Source: GCA-2746795 sp963747345 (GTDB lineage Bacteria; Chloroflexota; Anaerolineae; Promineifilales; Promineifilaceae). From it: 64,000 nucleotides of DNA. The stretch covers positions 124,001 through 188,000 of the forward strand of contig CAVVFA010000001.1 of the NCBI GenBank assembly GCA_963747345.1. Direction: 5' to 3'. The number at the start of each line of letters is the position of its first letter. Position 1 is the stretch's first letter. Shown in pieces: positions 1 to 10,429 of the stretch. Both the position numbers and the translations under genes were made by a program. The notes below the pieces were generated by a model, which saw only the letters and a program-made list of their open reading frames with translations, was not told the origin of the DNA and ran no database searches.

Positions 1-3000
1 GGTCGCCCCGGCTATTTTGATTTAGAAGCCGAGTATGGCGTGGACAGCAAGCTCATTGAGGCGCTGGACATCACCACGCAGTTGGCGATGGCGGCGGGTC
101 TGGATGCACTGCGCGAGGCGGGTATTCCTTTAGCCCAACGCTACAAGACGGCGACCACCGGCAAGGTGCTGCCTCAAGATTGGAAACTGCCCCGTTCTCT
201 GCGCGATGAAACGGGCGTTATTTTTGCCAGTGCCTTCCCTGGCGGCGACCGTTTTGCGGAAGAATTTAGCCGTTACTATGCGTTTATCAATCGCGTGGAG
301 CAGTTGGAAATGCTGGAAGAGCTGCGCCAAAGCACGAACGACAATCAGATACGCAGGTGGAACTCAACCGGCGTATCGGTGAACTGCGCGATGCGTTGGA
401 ACGGGAACCGTACACGTTTGACCGCCGCTTTTTGTTCCGCATTTTGGCGATGGGTCACAGTCAGTTTGCGCAGTATATCGGCGCACGCGGGCCGAACACG
501 CAGGTTAATGCGGCGTGTGCGTCTACGGCGCAGGGTGTGGCGATTGCGGAAGATTGGATTCGTAACGGCCGTTGCCGGCGAGTTATCGTCATTGGCGCAG
601 ATAATGTGACGGGTGACAACCTGATGGACTGGGTTGGCGCGGGTTTCCTGGCAGTCGGCGCCGCCACGACGGAAGACCGTGTAGACCATGCCGCTTTGCC
701 CTTCGACAAACGACGGCACGGCACGATTTTAGGCATGGGCGCTTGCGCTCTCGTCGTGGAAAGCGAAGATGCGGTGCGCGAACGCGGGATGCGCGGCATT
801 GTCGAATTACTTAGCAGCGAAACCAACAACAGCGCCTTCCACGGCACACGTCTGGATGTGGAACACATCAGCCTGGTGATGAATAATCTGGTTACTTCGG
901 CTGAACGTCGTTTTGGTTTGAATCGATATGCGATGGCGCCGCAAACGGTGTTTATGTCGCACGAGACGTTTACGCCAGCCAGAGGTGGCAGTGCGGCCGC
1001 TGAGGTGATTGCCTTGCGTGAAACGTTTGGCGAGGCGGCGAATGAAATCATTGTGGCGAACACCAAAGGCTTCACCGGACATCCGATGGGTGTCGGTGTG
1101 GAAGATGTGATTGCCGTCAAGATTTTGGAACATGGCATTGTGCCGCCAGTTCCTAATTTCAAAGAGGTTGACCCTGATTTGGGCAGCGCTGAATTTGAGC
1201 CGGGGCGGGCGCTATCCGGTGCAGTATGCGCTGCATCTGGCGGCGGGTTTTGGCTCGCAGATTGCGCTGACGCTGACGCGCCGCATTCCGGGCAGTCTGA
1301 ATCGCATTGACAATCAGCCGCTGTATGAGCGCTGGCTGGCTGACATCAGTGGTTATGATCGTGCCGAGATAGAAGTGGTGAAACGGGTATTGCGCATCAA
1401 GGCCATTGGTGTACCGATACGTGTGCCAGCTCCGAATCGGTGGCAGGTGGGCACGGGGCCGGTGGTGCGGGTGAACAGTGGTCAGTGTTCAGTGAACAGT
1501 GAACAGTTTACAGTGAACAGTGAGCCGGTTGCACCGTCGGTGGCTAGATTGGAGCCAGCGCCAGAGCCGGTGAAGGTGGAAGCAAAGGCAGAAATTAGAA
1601 GGGAGAAGGTGGAAACGGCCGTTTCTGAGCCAGTTCAAACACCAATTCCAACACCAGCACCAATTCCTGCTCAGCCCGCAGCGGATTCTGTGGCGGTGAA
1701 GATTGTTTCGCTCATTGCCCAGCAAACGGGCTATCCCGAGGACATGCTCGATTTAGACCTGGATTTGGAAGCGGATTTGGGCATTGACACGGTGAAACAG
1801 GCCGAAACCTTTGCCGCGATTCGCAGCGAGTTCAAGATTCCGGCTCGTGACGATTTGAATCTGCGGTCTTACAACACCATTGAGAAAGTGATTGGGTTTG
1901 TAGAAGAGATGAGACCGGATTTGGTGGATGAATAAAGATCAAAGATTAAAGATTGAAGAAACGGTTCAAACTCTCAATCTTCAATCTTTAATCTTCAATC
2001 TTCAGACAGCATCACCGCCAAAATCATCGCCCTCATCGCCGAGCAAACGGGCTATCCTGAAGACATGCTGGAACTCGACCTGGATTTGGAAGCGGATTTG
2101 GGCGTGGACACCGTGAAACAGGCCGAAACGTTTGCCGCCATTCGCAAGGAGTTCAACATTCCGCTGCGCGACGATTTGAATTTGCGCGCGTACAACACCA
2201 TTGAGAAGGTGATTGGGTTTGTAGAAGAAATGCGACCGGATTTGGTGGAGAGTAAGGATCAAAGAGTAAAGATTGAAGACGCCAGTAGCTCCCAACCACC
2301 AATCGCTAATCTCCAATCTTCACACCGCCGATGGCATCACCGCCAAAATTATCGCCCTCATCGCCGAGCAAACGGGCTATCCCGAAGACATGTTGGAACT
2401 CGACCTGGATTTGGAAGCGGATTTGGGTGTGGACACCGTCAAACAAGCCGAAACGTTCGCCGCCATTCGCAAAGAGTTCAATATTCCCTTGCGGGATGAT
2501 TTGAATCTGCGCGAGTACAACACGATTGAGAAGGTGATTGGGTTTGTGGTGGCAGAGACCGCCAATGCAGAAGGCAAAGAGCAAGAAAGCAGAAACCGAC
2601 AACCCAACCTGCAATCTAGCGACGCGCCAATCTCAGCAATCTCGATCTCCACAATACGCTACACGCAATACGCACTCGAAACCGCCGACACCATGCCCCG
2701 CCGGATCGTCGTGCCAGCTTTACGCCCATCCCTTGACTTATGTAAACCAACTGGCGTGATGCTGGATCAAACAAAGCCGCGTGATTGTGGCGATGGACGA
2801 GAAAGGCGTGGGCAAGGCACTGACCGGACGACTGCGCAAACTGGGCGTGACGGTGCTAACACTCAAACCGCAGAAAGCCAGCAATCTCGTCGAGAAACAA
2901 ATCGCGGCGTGGCTGGCCGATGGCCCGATTCAGGGGGTCTACTGGCTGCCTGCGCTGGATGCAGAACCGGCGCTCGACTTGATGACCTTGGAAACGTGGC

Positions 3001-5178
3001 GCGAGTTGAATCGCGTGCGCGTCAAGAACCTGTACACCACGATGCGGGCGCTCTACGACAGCGTCAGCGCAGCGGGCTGCTTCCTGGTTTCCGGCACGCG
3101 CATGGGTGGACTGCATGGCTACGGCGAAGATGGCGCGACGGCTCCCATAGGCGGTGGCGTGACCGGTTTCACCAAAGCGTACAAACGGGAACGTCCCGAC
3201 GTGCTGGTGAAAGTGGCGGACTTTGAAGCAGGACGAAAAACGGCCGAACCAGCCGATTTGCTCATCGCGGAAACGTTGACCGACCCTGGCATTGTCGAGG
3301 TTGGTTATCGTGGTGAACAGCGCTTTACCGTGACGTTTGTGGAAGAAACGGCCGTTTACACCAACGAAGGCATGAAACTCGACAACGACACCGTGTTCCT
3401 GGTCACAGGAGCGGCGGGCGGCATCACCAGCGAAATCATAGCGGACTTGTCCGCCAACAGCGGCGGTATCTTCTATTTGTTAGATTTAGTCGCTGAACCA
3501 GACCGGAACGACCCCAATATTGCCCTGTTCCGCAGCGATTTGGAAGCATTGAACCAGCAGTTTGCCGCTGAAATCAAAGCGGCTGGCGAACGCGCCACCC
3601 CCGTTGCCATCCAAAAGAAAGTGGCGGTGGTGGAACGGGATGAAGCGGCGCTCAGAGCCATCGAAGCGGTGGAAGCGGCGGGTGGCACAGCCCACTACTT
3701 TAGTGTGAATTTGTTGGACGGGAAGGCGGTAACGGCCGTTGTCGACCACGTTCGCGCCAACTACGGCAAAATCGACGTACTCATTCACGCCGGCGGCATC
3801 GAAATCAGCAAAGTGCTGCCAGACAAACCCGCCGAGCAGTTCAACCTTGTCTACGACATCAAAGCCGACGGCTTCTTCAGCCTGCTCAGTGCGGCGCAAA
3901 ACATGCCCATCGGCGCGACCGTCGTCTTTAGCTCCATCGCTGGACGCTTCGGCAACAACGGTCAGACCGACTACAGCGCGGCCAACGACCTGTTATGTAA
4001 ACTAACCAGCAGTCTGCGCCACTGGCGGCCTGAAACGAAGGGCATCGCCATCGACTGGACGGCGTGGGGCGGCATCGGCATGGCGTCACGCGGCTCGCTG
4101 CCCAAGATTATGGCGCTGGCCGGTATCGACATGCTGCCGCCAGAAGCAGGTGTGCCAACCGTGCGCCGTGAACTGGTCGCCAGCGCCTTCAAGGGCGAAG
4201 TGGTGGTTGGCGGGGCGTTGGGCGTGATGGTTGAGGAGTTTGATGAGACGGGTGGGTTGGATGTTGAGAAGGTTGCAGAATTTTTATTACAAAGGGACAA
4301 AGGGGCAAAGGGGACAAAGGAGTTGCCGTTGGTTGGTAAAGTAACGGGAGCGGCCTTGTATGGTGGGTTGGCGGTGGAGACCGAGTTAGACCCAACAGTG
4401 CAGCCGTTTTTGTTTGACCATGTGCCGGATGAAGGCACGCCCTGGCTGCCCGGGGTGATGGCAACGGAGGCGATGGCGGAGGTGGCGACGGTTTTGCTGC
4501 CTGGATTTAGCGTAACGGCCGTTACCGATGAAACCATGTCGGGCGCGTTTAAGTTCTTCCGCAATCAGCCGCGCACGTTGTATTTGAAGGCGCAAATCGT
4601 GCCAGATGGCGATGGCTTTGTGGCGCGGACAACGGTGCGCTCGATTACACCACCGGCACGAGAAGGCCAGCCGGTGCGCGAACAGCAGCATTTTGCGGCA
4701 AATGTGGTCATCACAGCCGCGCCGCCGCAAGCGGATCCGCTTGATTTCAAAGCACCCAAAGCCAGTTCGCTGCCCATCAAAGCAGAAGAGATTTACCAGG
4801 ATTTCTTCCACGGCCCTGCCTATCAGGTGATTGAACGCGCGAAGGTTAACCAGAAAACGGCCGTTGCCCTCATGGCTGATAACCTGCCGCCCAACATGCA
4901 CCCGGCTGACGCGAAAGAACTCATGGCTCCCAGATTGGTCGAACTTTGCTTCCAGTTGGCGGCACTGTGGCATCAAAACATCAACAACGCCATGGGCTTC
5001 CCGCTTGGTTTTGATCAAACTGACAGTGTACCGCCAGCCAACCGAAGCCAACGACCAACGCCTCTACGCCCACCTGCAAACCGAAAATGGCGAACGCTTC
5101 AACGTGCAAGTCGTAGATGAAATTGGCACGGTATACGTTGATTTGAAAGGCTACTTAACGGTCTCCAGACCGGCATAA
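1..5178 (+). CDS. Type I polyketide/PUFA-like synthase, KS-ACP-ACP-ACP-KR-DH (5' end outside window)
   Basis: Multidomain acyl-chain synthase acting in the cytoplasm. Domains in order: ketosynthase (about 1-1310) with nucleophile motif VNAACASTAQ, His motifs SHETFTPARGG and TKGFTGHPMG, and C-terminal GFGSQIALTL; a Pro/Ala/Glu-rich linker; three acyl-carrier domains (about 1690-1920, 2005-2250, 2320-2560); a ketoreductase (about 2780-4250) with Rossmann motif LVTGAAGGI and Ser/Tyr/Asn in SSIAGRFGNNGQTDYSAAN; and a dehydratase-like hotdog domain (about 4370-5170) with DHVPDEGTPWLPGV and FFHGPAY. No acyltransferase lies between KS and ACP, so it must be upstream or in trans. All three ACPs read G(I/V)DTVKQAE, with Thr where the phosphopantetheine Ser is expected. 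Frameshifts are apparent near 345, 1195, 1930-2000, 2300, 2778 and 5025. The ACP linkers contain repeat DNA. A phosphopantetheinyl transferase and carboxylase genes follow. Domain calls are firm; the product is unknown. Confidence 0.85.
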
Positions 5179-5182
5179 GAAA

Positions 5183-5260
5183 GTGATCAGTAAACAGTGA
5201 ACAGTGATACAGTGGACAGCTCACTCGATTACTGATCACTGTTTACTGATCACTGTTTAT
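5183..5260. repeat. Inverted GATCAGTAAACAGTGA-type hairpin repeat
   Basis: Between the synthase stop and the transferase start. The left arm consists of variants of AGTAAACAGTGAACAGTGA and the right arm of the complementary ACTGATCACTGTTTACTG, so the pair can fold into a long hairpin. The same family recurs near 14.2, 24.6, 51.4, 51.75 and 58.4 kb. Confidence 0.8.
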
Positions 5261-5265
5261 CTGAT

Positions 5266-6041
5266 ATGATCCATTGGCTTGTTCAATCCGCAGATTCGTA
5301 CCCAGACTCTCCTGAGGGGGTTGTATTGGATGGCGTGTTGCACCCGAGGGAGCAAGCCAAATTTGCGACATTAAAAACAGAGAAACGGCGTCAAGATTGG
5401 CTGTTGGGTCGATGGACGGCGAAGCAGTTGATTGCCGAAGTGGTAGCACAGGAAACAGGCGAACGATTGCCGCCAGATGCGATTGAAGTGCAGAATGGGG
5501 CGATGGGGGATCCAATTGTGAATTGTGAATTGAGAATTGTGAATGGTGAACGGTTCGCCATTCAAGCACAATCTCCAATCTCGGCTCAGGACAAGTTCTC
5601 CAATCTCCAATCTCTAATCTACCTTGTCCATCAGCCACTCCAATTCCCACGCTTTTTGTGCGGTGGTGGAGAAACCGGATTGGCCGTTGGGGGCGGATAT
5701 TGAGCGGATTGAAGCGCGATCGACTGAGTTTGTGACGGATTATTTTACAAAAGAGGAACGGGCGTTGGTGAGGTATGGCGTCTGCTGAGATGCGGGATGT
5801 GGTGGTAACGGCCGTTTGGAGTGCCAAAGAAGCGGTTTTAAAAGCATTGCATCTGGGGCTGACGGTCGATACCCGGTCGGTGGCTTGTTTGCTAGAAGCG
5901 GGGGAGGAACGGCCGTTAACCTGGACACCCTTCACCATTCACTGCGACAATACACGGCTACCACACCCACCACCGCCCCTGACAGGCTGGTGGCGCACAT
6001 ACGAAAATTTTGTCCTGACTTTGGTTGTTCAGAAAGAGTAA
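5266..6041 (+). CDS. 4'-phosphopantetheinyl transferase, Sfp type (frameshifted)
   Basis: Transfers phosphopantetheine from CoA to carrier-protein serines and would activate carrier domains such as those of the upstream synthase. Sfp-family signatures are visible: an N-terminal segment with LHPREQAKF and RRQDWLLGRWTAK, the motif SISHSNSHAFCAVVE, the Mg-binding GADIERIE, and WSAKEAVLKA in the C-terminal half. They fall in different frames, so two single-base shifts are inferred (about 5590-5630 and 5770-5800). Between the two halves lie repeat-derived tracts (GAATTGTGAATTGTGAATTG type at about 5517-5550 and CCAATCTCCAATCTCTAATC type at about 5570-5620), read through as protein. The reconstructed length of roughly 255 residues suits the family. 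Start ATG follows the repeat closely. Confidence 0.82.
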
Positions 6042-6063
6042 GTATTCGTAAAAAATAAATCAA

Positions 6064-6137
6064 CCCTCTCCCTAACCCTCCCCCAAAGGGGAGGGAACTG
6101 GCTCCCTCTCCCTCTGGGAGAGGGTCGGGGAGAGGGG
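6064..6137. repeat. CCCTCTCCC/GGGAGAGGG inverted repeat
   Basis: Pyrimidine-rich and purine-rich arms form two consecutive imperfect hairpins, one around CCCTCCCCCAAAGGGGAGGG and one around CCCTCTCCCTCTGGGAGAGGG. It lies between the transferase stop and the carboxyltransferase start and could attenuate transcription. A similar element sits at 56991-57061. Confidence 0.75.
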
Positions 6138-6155
6138 CAAAACGGGAAGGAAAAC

Positions 6156-7705
6156 ATGGCAAAAGAAATGGAAGAATACCTGGAAGATTTGCGCCAGCGT
6201 AAGGCAGAATCTCTAGGAACAGCAAAAGAATACAGAACAGCAGCACAAAAAAGGCCGCCTGACGGCACGAGAACGCATTGATCTGCTCTTTGATCCCGAC
6301 ACCTTTGAAGAAATCGACTCCCTGGTGATGCCCCGCTATGAGACCTATCCGGGTGGCAAGACATCCCGGTATGGCGATGGGGTGGTCACGGGATATGGGC
6401 TGGTAAACGGCCGTTATGTCTTCATAGCCGCGCAAGACGTATCCGTGATGGGCGGCTCGCTGGGTGAAATGCACGCCAACAAAATCGTCAAGGCGATGCG
6501 CATGGCGCTGCAATACGGCTGCCCCTTCGTCGCCCTCAACGACTCCGGCGGCGCCCGCATCCAAGAAGGCGTAGACAGCCTCGGCGGTTACGCCAAAATC
6601 TTTGACGCCAACTGCGAAGCCTCCGGCGTCATTCCGCAGCTCTCCCTGATTATGGGGCCATGTGCGGGTGGGGCGGTCTACTCCCCAGCCCTCACCGACT
6701 TCGTCTTCATGACAGAAAACAGCTTCATGTTCATCACCGGGCCAGATGTGGTGAAATCAGTCATGCAAGAGAATGTCAGCCTGGAAGCTTTAGGTGGCGG
6801 CATGATTCACAGCCAGGAAAGCGGCGTAGCCCACTTCTTGACCGGTGACGACCGCGACTGTCTCAATCGGGTACGCCAACTCCTCAGCTACCTCCCCTCC
6901 AACAACAAAGAAGACCCGCCCTACGTGCGCCCCGTCGATGATCCACGCCGCCTCTGCACCGAACTGGAAAAAATCGTGCCGACTGATCCGCACAAACCCT
7001 ACGATGTACGCCAGGTTATCGCCAGCATTTTTGACGATGGCGGCTTTCTTCGAGGTGCATAGTCTGTGGGCAGAAAATATGGTGGTGGGGTATGCGCGGC
7101 TCAACGGCAATGTGGTGGGCATTGTCGCCAATCAGCCGATGGTATTGGCGGGCTGCATCGACATCAAAGCCTCCATCAAAACGGCGCATTTCATCCGCAT
7201 TTGTGATGCCTACAACATTCCCATCGTCACCCTGCAAGATGTGCCGGGGTTCTTGCCTGGAACCGACCAGGAATATGGCGGCATTATTCGCAACGGCGCC
7301 CGCATGATTTATGCCTACAGCGAAGCCACTGTGCCCAAATTGATGATTATTTTGCGCAAAAGCTACGGCGGCGCGTACTGCGTCATGAGCAGCAAGGGTT
7401 TGCGTGGCGATTTGCTCTATGCGTGGCCGAACGCTGAAATCGCGGTGATGGGCGCGGAAGGGGCTGTCAACATTCTCTTTAGACGGGATGTGCAAATGGC
7501 CGAAGACCCAGAAGCGCATCGCCAGGAATTGGTGGCAGATTACGAACGCAAGTTTAACAACCCCTATGTGGCGGCTTCGCGCGGTCTCATCGACGATGTA
7601 ATTGAACCCAAAGATACCCGGCGTATTTTGATCCGCGCCCTGGAAGTCACCCTATCCAAACGAGAAAAACATCTACCGAAGAAGCACGGAATTTCACCCA
7701 TGTAG
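6156..7705 (+). CDS. pccB: Acyl-CoA carboxylase carboxyltransferase (beta) subunit, PccB/AccD type (frameshifted)
   Basis: Transfers the carboxyl group from carboxybiotin to an acyl-CoA (acetyl- or propionyl-CoA), giving malonyl- or methylmalonyl-CoA. Start ATG at 6156 follows GGAAGGAAAAC. The N-terminal helix MAKEMEEYLEDLRQRK leads to TARERIDLLFDPDTFEE, then the N-lobe motif NDSGGARIQEGVDSLGGYA with GPCAGGAVYSPAL, and the C-lobe motif KSYGGAYCVMSSKGLRGD followed by GAEGAVNILFRRD. At about 510 residues it matches PccB. Apparent shifts are near 6260 and 7045; the second splits the N- and C-lobe reading frames. The substrate cannot be told from sequence, so the symbol denotes the family. It is followed by biotin carboxylase and carrier genes, suggesting one carboxylase complex feeding the upstream synthase. 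Confidence 0.85.
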
Positions 7706-7778
7706 ATGCGTGAGACGTGATGTCGTTAGAAAACCGTTGACACGTCTTACGATTCACGCATTACGCAGGAATATAACT
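7706..7778. repeat. Short ACGTGA/ACGCATTACGC repeat spacer
   Basis: The spacer between beta subunit and biotin carboxylase contains TGAGACGTGATGTCG and the near-complementary ACACGTCTTACGATTCACGC. This family of short words (TACGCATCACGCATCACG) is also seen near 2660 and 24650. Confidence 0.45.
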
Positions 7779-9257
7779 ATGATTAAGAAAATTTTAATTG
7801 CGAATCGAGGGGAAATTGCCACCCGTATTGTGCGCACGTGCCGAGAAATGGGGATTCATACGATTGCGTTGTATGAAAAGCCAGACCAAGGCTCGCGCCA
7901 TGTGCGTACTGCGGATGAGTGTGTGCTGCTGGATGCGCCCGATGGCTTTATGAATCAGGAAGCCATCTTGAAAATTGCTCAGGAAACGGGCGCAGATGCG
8001 ATCCATCCAGGCTATGGCTATTTGGCGGAAGAACCGCAGTTTGTAAAAGCGTGTGAAGAGGCTGGCATTGTGTTTGTTGGGCCGAATTCAGTTGTTTTAG
8101 AGTCACTGCGGGACAAAATCAGTGCGTTGGCGAAGGCGAGCGCGGCTGGCTTTCCCGTGGTGGATTATGCGCCGATTGCGTTTGATGTGGGCGACTTCAA
8201 AGCGTTGGATGCGGCGGCCGATCTGATTGGCTATCCGCTGGTAGTGAAATCTTGTCGGGGCGGGCGCAGTTCTACGGGACGGCTGCTTAGTTCACCGGAC
8301 AAGTTGGAAGCGGTGGTGCGCCGGGCGCAGGCTGAAGGGCAGGCGATGTATGGTAATCGTCGTGTTTATTTGGAGAAGGCGGTCATGCCTGCGCATCAGG
8401 TGGGCGTGCAAATTTTGGCTGATAAACAGGGCAACATTATCCACTTGGGTGAACGGGAAGGGTCGGCGCAATACAGCAATCGCAAGGTTGTGGAAGAAGC
8501 ACCAGCCCCTTGTTTGACAGAAACGCAGCGAGAAGCATTGTGGGAAATGGCGTTGGGCATTGCCCGTCTGTTTAAGTATGAGAATGCGGGTACTGTGGAG
8601 TTTTTGATTGACCCTGACGGTAATGTGTTTTTCACGGAAATTAAAGCCCGTATCCAGGTGGATCATGTGTTGGCGGAGATGATGACGCGCATCGACTTGG
8701 TGCGGGAGCAGATTCTCTTGGCGGCGGGTGAGCCGTTGCACCGTACGCAAGCGGATATTCGGCTGGAAGGATGGGCGATGATGTGCCGTATTCATGCTGA
8801 AGATCCGTGGCGCAGGTTGCCAAGTCCTGGTCGTTTACGCCGGGTACGTTTTCCGGGTGGCCCGGAGATTCGGGTGGATACGTATGTGTATTCTGGCTGT
8901 GATGTGCCAGCCCAGTATCATTCGTTGATTGCGAAGTTGGCGGTGTGGGCGGAGGATCGGCCACACTGTTTGGAACGTGTGCGCCGGGCGATTGAGGATT
9001 TTCAACTGGTAGGCACGCCGACGAATCTCCCTCTGTTGCAGTATGTATTGTGTGGCATGGCGTTTGCAAACGGCCGTTATGATACCAGTCTCCTGACGCA
9101 TGATTTCAAATGTATGCCACAGGATGAGGTCTACTACCGAGACTTGGCCGTGATTGCCGCTATGCTCTACGTGCGCCGCAATCAGATGTTTGTGCCTACT
9201 GAGCCGCCGCGTACACGCAGTGGTTGGCATCGGGATAGTCGTCGTTTACCGGAATAA
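7779..9257 (+). CDS. accC: Biotin carboxylase subunit with divergent active site
   Basis: ATP-dependent carboxylation of biotin, the first half-reaction of the adjacent acyl-CoA carboxylase. 492 residues, intact. ATG at 7779 is chosen because MIKKILIANRGEIATRI is the canonical N terminus; the longer in-frame start would translate repeat DNA. N-terminal fold (ADAIHPGYGYLAEE), ATP-grasp domain and C-terminal domain are recognisable. Key motifs deviate from the family. The glycine-rich ATP loop reads KSCRGGRSSTGR (about 157-168) instead of KAxGGGGGRGM. The QRRxQK segment reads SAQYSNRK (about 229-236). The catalytic MNxRxQVEH reads IKARIQVDH (288-296), giving Asn-to-Lys and Glu-to-Asp at positions equivalent to E. 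coli AccC N290 and E296. It could be a specialised or impaired carboxylase; the second copy at 11-13 kb is canonical. Confidence 0.85.
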   Translation: MIKKILIANRGEIATRIVRTCREMGIHTIALYEKPDQGSRHVRTADECVLLDAPDGFMNQEAILKIAQETGADAIHPGYGYLAEEPQFVKACEEAGIVFVGPNSVVLESLRDKISALAKASAAGFPVVDYAPIAFDVGDFKALDAAADLIGYPLVVKSCRGGRSSTGRLLSSPDKLEAVVRRAQAEGQAMYGNRRVYLEKAVMPAHQVGVQILADKQGNIIHLGEREGSAQYSNRKVVEEAPAPCLTETQREALWEMALGIARLFKYENAGTVEFLIDPDGNVFFTEIKARIQVDHVLAEMMTRIDLVREQILLAAGEPLHRTQADIRLEGWAMMCRIHAEDPWRRLPSPGRLRRVRFPGGPEIRVDTYVYSGCDVPAQYHSLIAKLAVWAEDRPHCLERVRRAIEDFQLVGTPTNLPLLQYVLCGMAFANGRYDTSLLTHDFKCMPQDEVYYRDLAVIAAMLYVRRNQMFVPTEPPRTRSGWHRDSRRLPE

Positions 9258-9372
9258 ATGAAAGTTGCAGGGTTGCAGAGTTGCAGGGTTGCAAAGTTGC
9301 AAAGTTGCAGGGTATTAAGGTAACACGTTTTACACCTTGCCACTCTTGCCACCTTGCAACTTTGCAACCTTT
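9258..9372. repeat. GTTGCAGAGTTGCAGG / CCTTGCAACTTTGCAAC inverted repeat
   Basis: Tandem 8-bp units (GTTGCAGG, GTTGCAAA) form the left arm and their complement the right arm, around TATTAAGGTAACACG. It sits between the biotin carboxylase stop and the carrier gene. Relatives occur at about 42.9 and 51.7 kb, and as read-through protein near 25.8 and 26.4 kb. Confidence 0.75.
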
Positions 9373-9388
9373 ATAAAGGATTTGTATT

Positions 9389-9887
9389 ATGCAAAAATTA
9401 TCCGTCACCATTGATGAACAAGTTTATGAAATTGAAGCGAGTGTTTTTCCGCAGAATGAGACTGAGTTTGCGGTACAGGTGAATGGGGAACTGCTGACGG
9501 TGCGTATCCCTGATATTGAAGCGCCGTTTTGCAGAGCAGGAGTGGTTGATGGTAAACGGCCGTCCTTATGAGATTACCTTCCACAAAAACCTGGATTGGA
9601 TTAAAGCTTATGGCGGGCTGCATCGACTGGAGGTACGTGATGCTGAAGCGCTCATCTCAAAACCTGTGAGCGGAGACTCGCGTATCAAAGCGCCGATTCC
9701 AGGCATCATCACGCGGGTGATGGTGGAAAAAGGTCAGGCCGTGGAAATGGGCGAACCGCTGCTGATTTTGGAAGCGATGAAGATGGAAAATGAGATTCGC
9801 GCTCCGAAGACGGGTGTGGTGCGCTCGCTGCCGGTGAGTGAAGGGCAGACGGTGCTGCGGGAGCAGGTGTTGGCGGAGGTTGTTTAA
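9389..9887 (+). CDS. accB: Biotin carboxyl carrier protein (frameshifted)
   Basis: Carries biotin between the carboxylase and carboxyltransferase subunits encoded just upstream. The C-terminal biotinyl/lipoyl fold is clear: KAPIPGIITRVMVEKGQAV, the biotin-attachment motif LEAMKMENEI and a C-terminal strand pair (TVLREQVLAEVV). The N-terminal half (MQKLSVTIDEQVYEIEA) starts at an ATG after AAAGGA. The halves are in different frames, with a one-base shift near 9530 inside GCGCCGTTTTGCAGAGCAGG. Reconstructed length about 165 residues, normal for a stand-alone or PccA-type carrier. Confidence 0.85.
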
Positions 9888-9988
9888 TTGTTAATGAGCA
9901 ACATTGTGTTTTCCGGTATAATGTGGGCATTCAAGCTATCCCTGAGGAGTTCACATGGGTCGCAGCGCACCACGATGAATGAAAATCC

Positions 9989-10015
9989 GTAACGCGATTT
10001 GCCAAATCGCGCTAC
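9989..10015. repeat. REP-like hairpin (CGCGATTTGCCAAATCGCG)
   Basis: GTAACGCGATTTGCCAAATCGCGCTAC is a near-perfect 27-bp inverted repeat between the carrier gene and the next small gene. It resembles short intergenic REP-type palindromes. Confidence 0.7.
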
Positions 10016-10033
10016 ATTTTCGAAGGAGCGAAA

Positions 10034-10429
10034 ATGATTGAGCAAATCACAATTTCCATTCCCCAAAATCTATTCCGTCGAGCACGTGAACTGGCAAATA
10101 AGCGTAACCAACCCGTTAATGATGTATTGGAAGCAGCAATTGCTTTAGCGGAAGCAGAATTGGATGCAATTGTGAGTCAAGAAGAAGCTATGGCTCAGGA
10201 AGAAGCCGTTTACCAATCAATGCTGACCGAATTAGTCTCTCAGTATGACGGGGAGTATGTTGCTATCTTTCAGGGGCAGCTTATTGACCATGATGCAGAC
10301 GAATTGGCTTTGCTGCATCGCCTGGATATCCAATATCCAGACGAGATTGTCCTAATGAAAAAGGTGCGATCAGACGCTTTGCCTGAATTACGTTTCCGTT
10401 CACCTCACCTTATTCAAAACAATCTATGA
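10034..10429 (+). CDS. Small DUF5678-like protein with N-terminal helical DNA-binding-like region
   Basis: 131 residues. The N terminus (MIEQITISIPQNLFRRARELANKR, read in two parts) resembles ribbon-helix-helix/CopG antitoxin starts: one beta strand, then helices. The C-terminal half (YDGEYVAIFQG, LIDHDADELALLHRL, DEIVLMKKV) resembles DUF5678, known beside aspartic proteases. ATG follows GAAGGAGCGAAA, a strong ribosome site. It overlaps the next gene by four bases (ATGA), implying translational coupling. Role unknown; an antitoxin-like or protease-partner function is inference. Confidence 0.65.
   Translation: MIEQITISIPQNLFRRARELANKRNQPVNDVLEAAIALAEAELDAIVSQEEAMAQEEAVYQSMLTELVSQYDGEYVAIFQGQLIDHDADELALLHRLDIQYPDEIVLMKKVRSDALPELRFRSPHLIQNNL

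Noticed and set aside
461..1162. Long antisense open frame over the ketosynthase
   Set aside because: It mirrors the coding bias of the opposite strand; the sense frame has KS motifs and the antisense product matches nothing.
3971..4564. Long antisense open frame over the ketoreductase/dehydratase
   Set aside because: Shadow of the sense gene; low-complexity Ser/Thr/Pro product.
345..5030. Programmed ribosomal frameshifting in the synthase
   Set aside because: Sites share no slippery sequence and occur equally in unrelated genes; indel errors explain them better.
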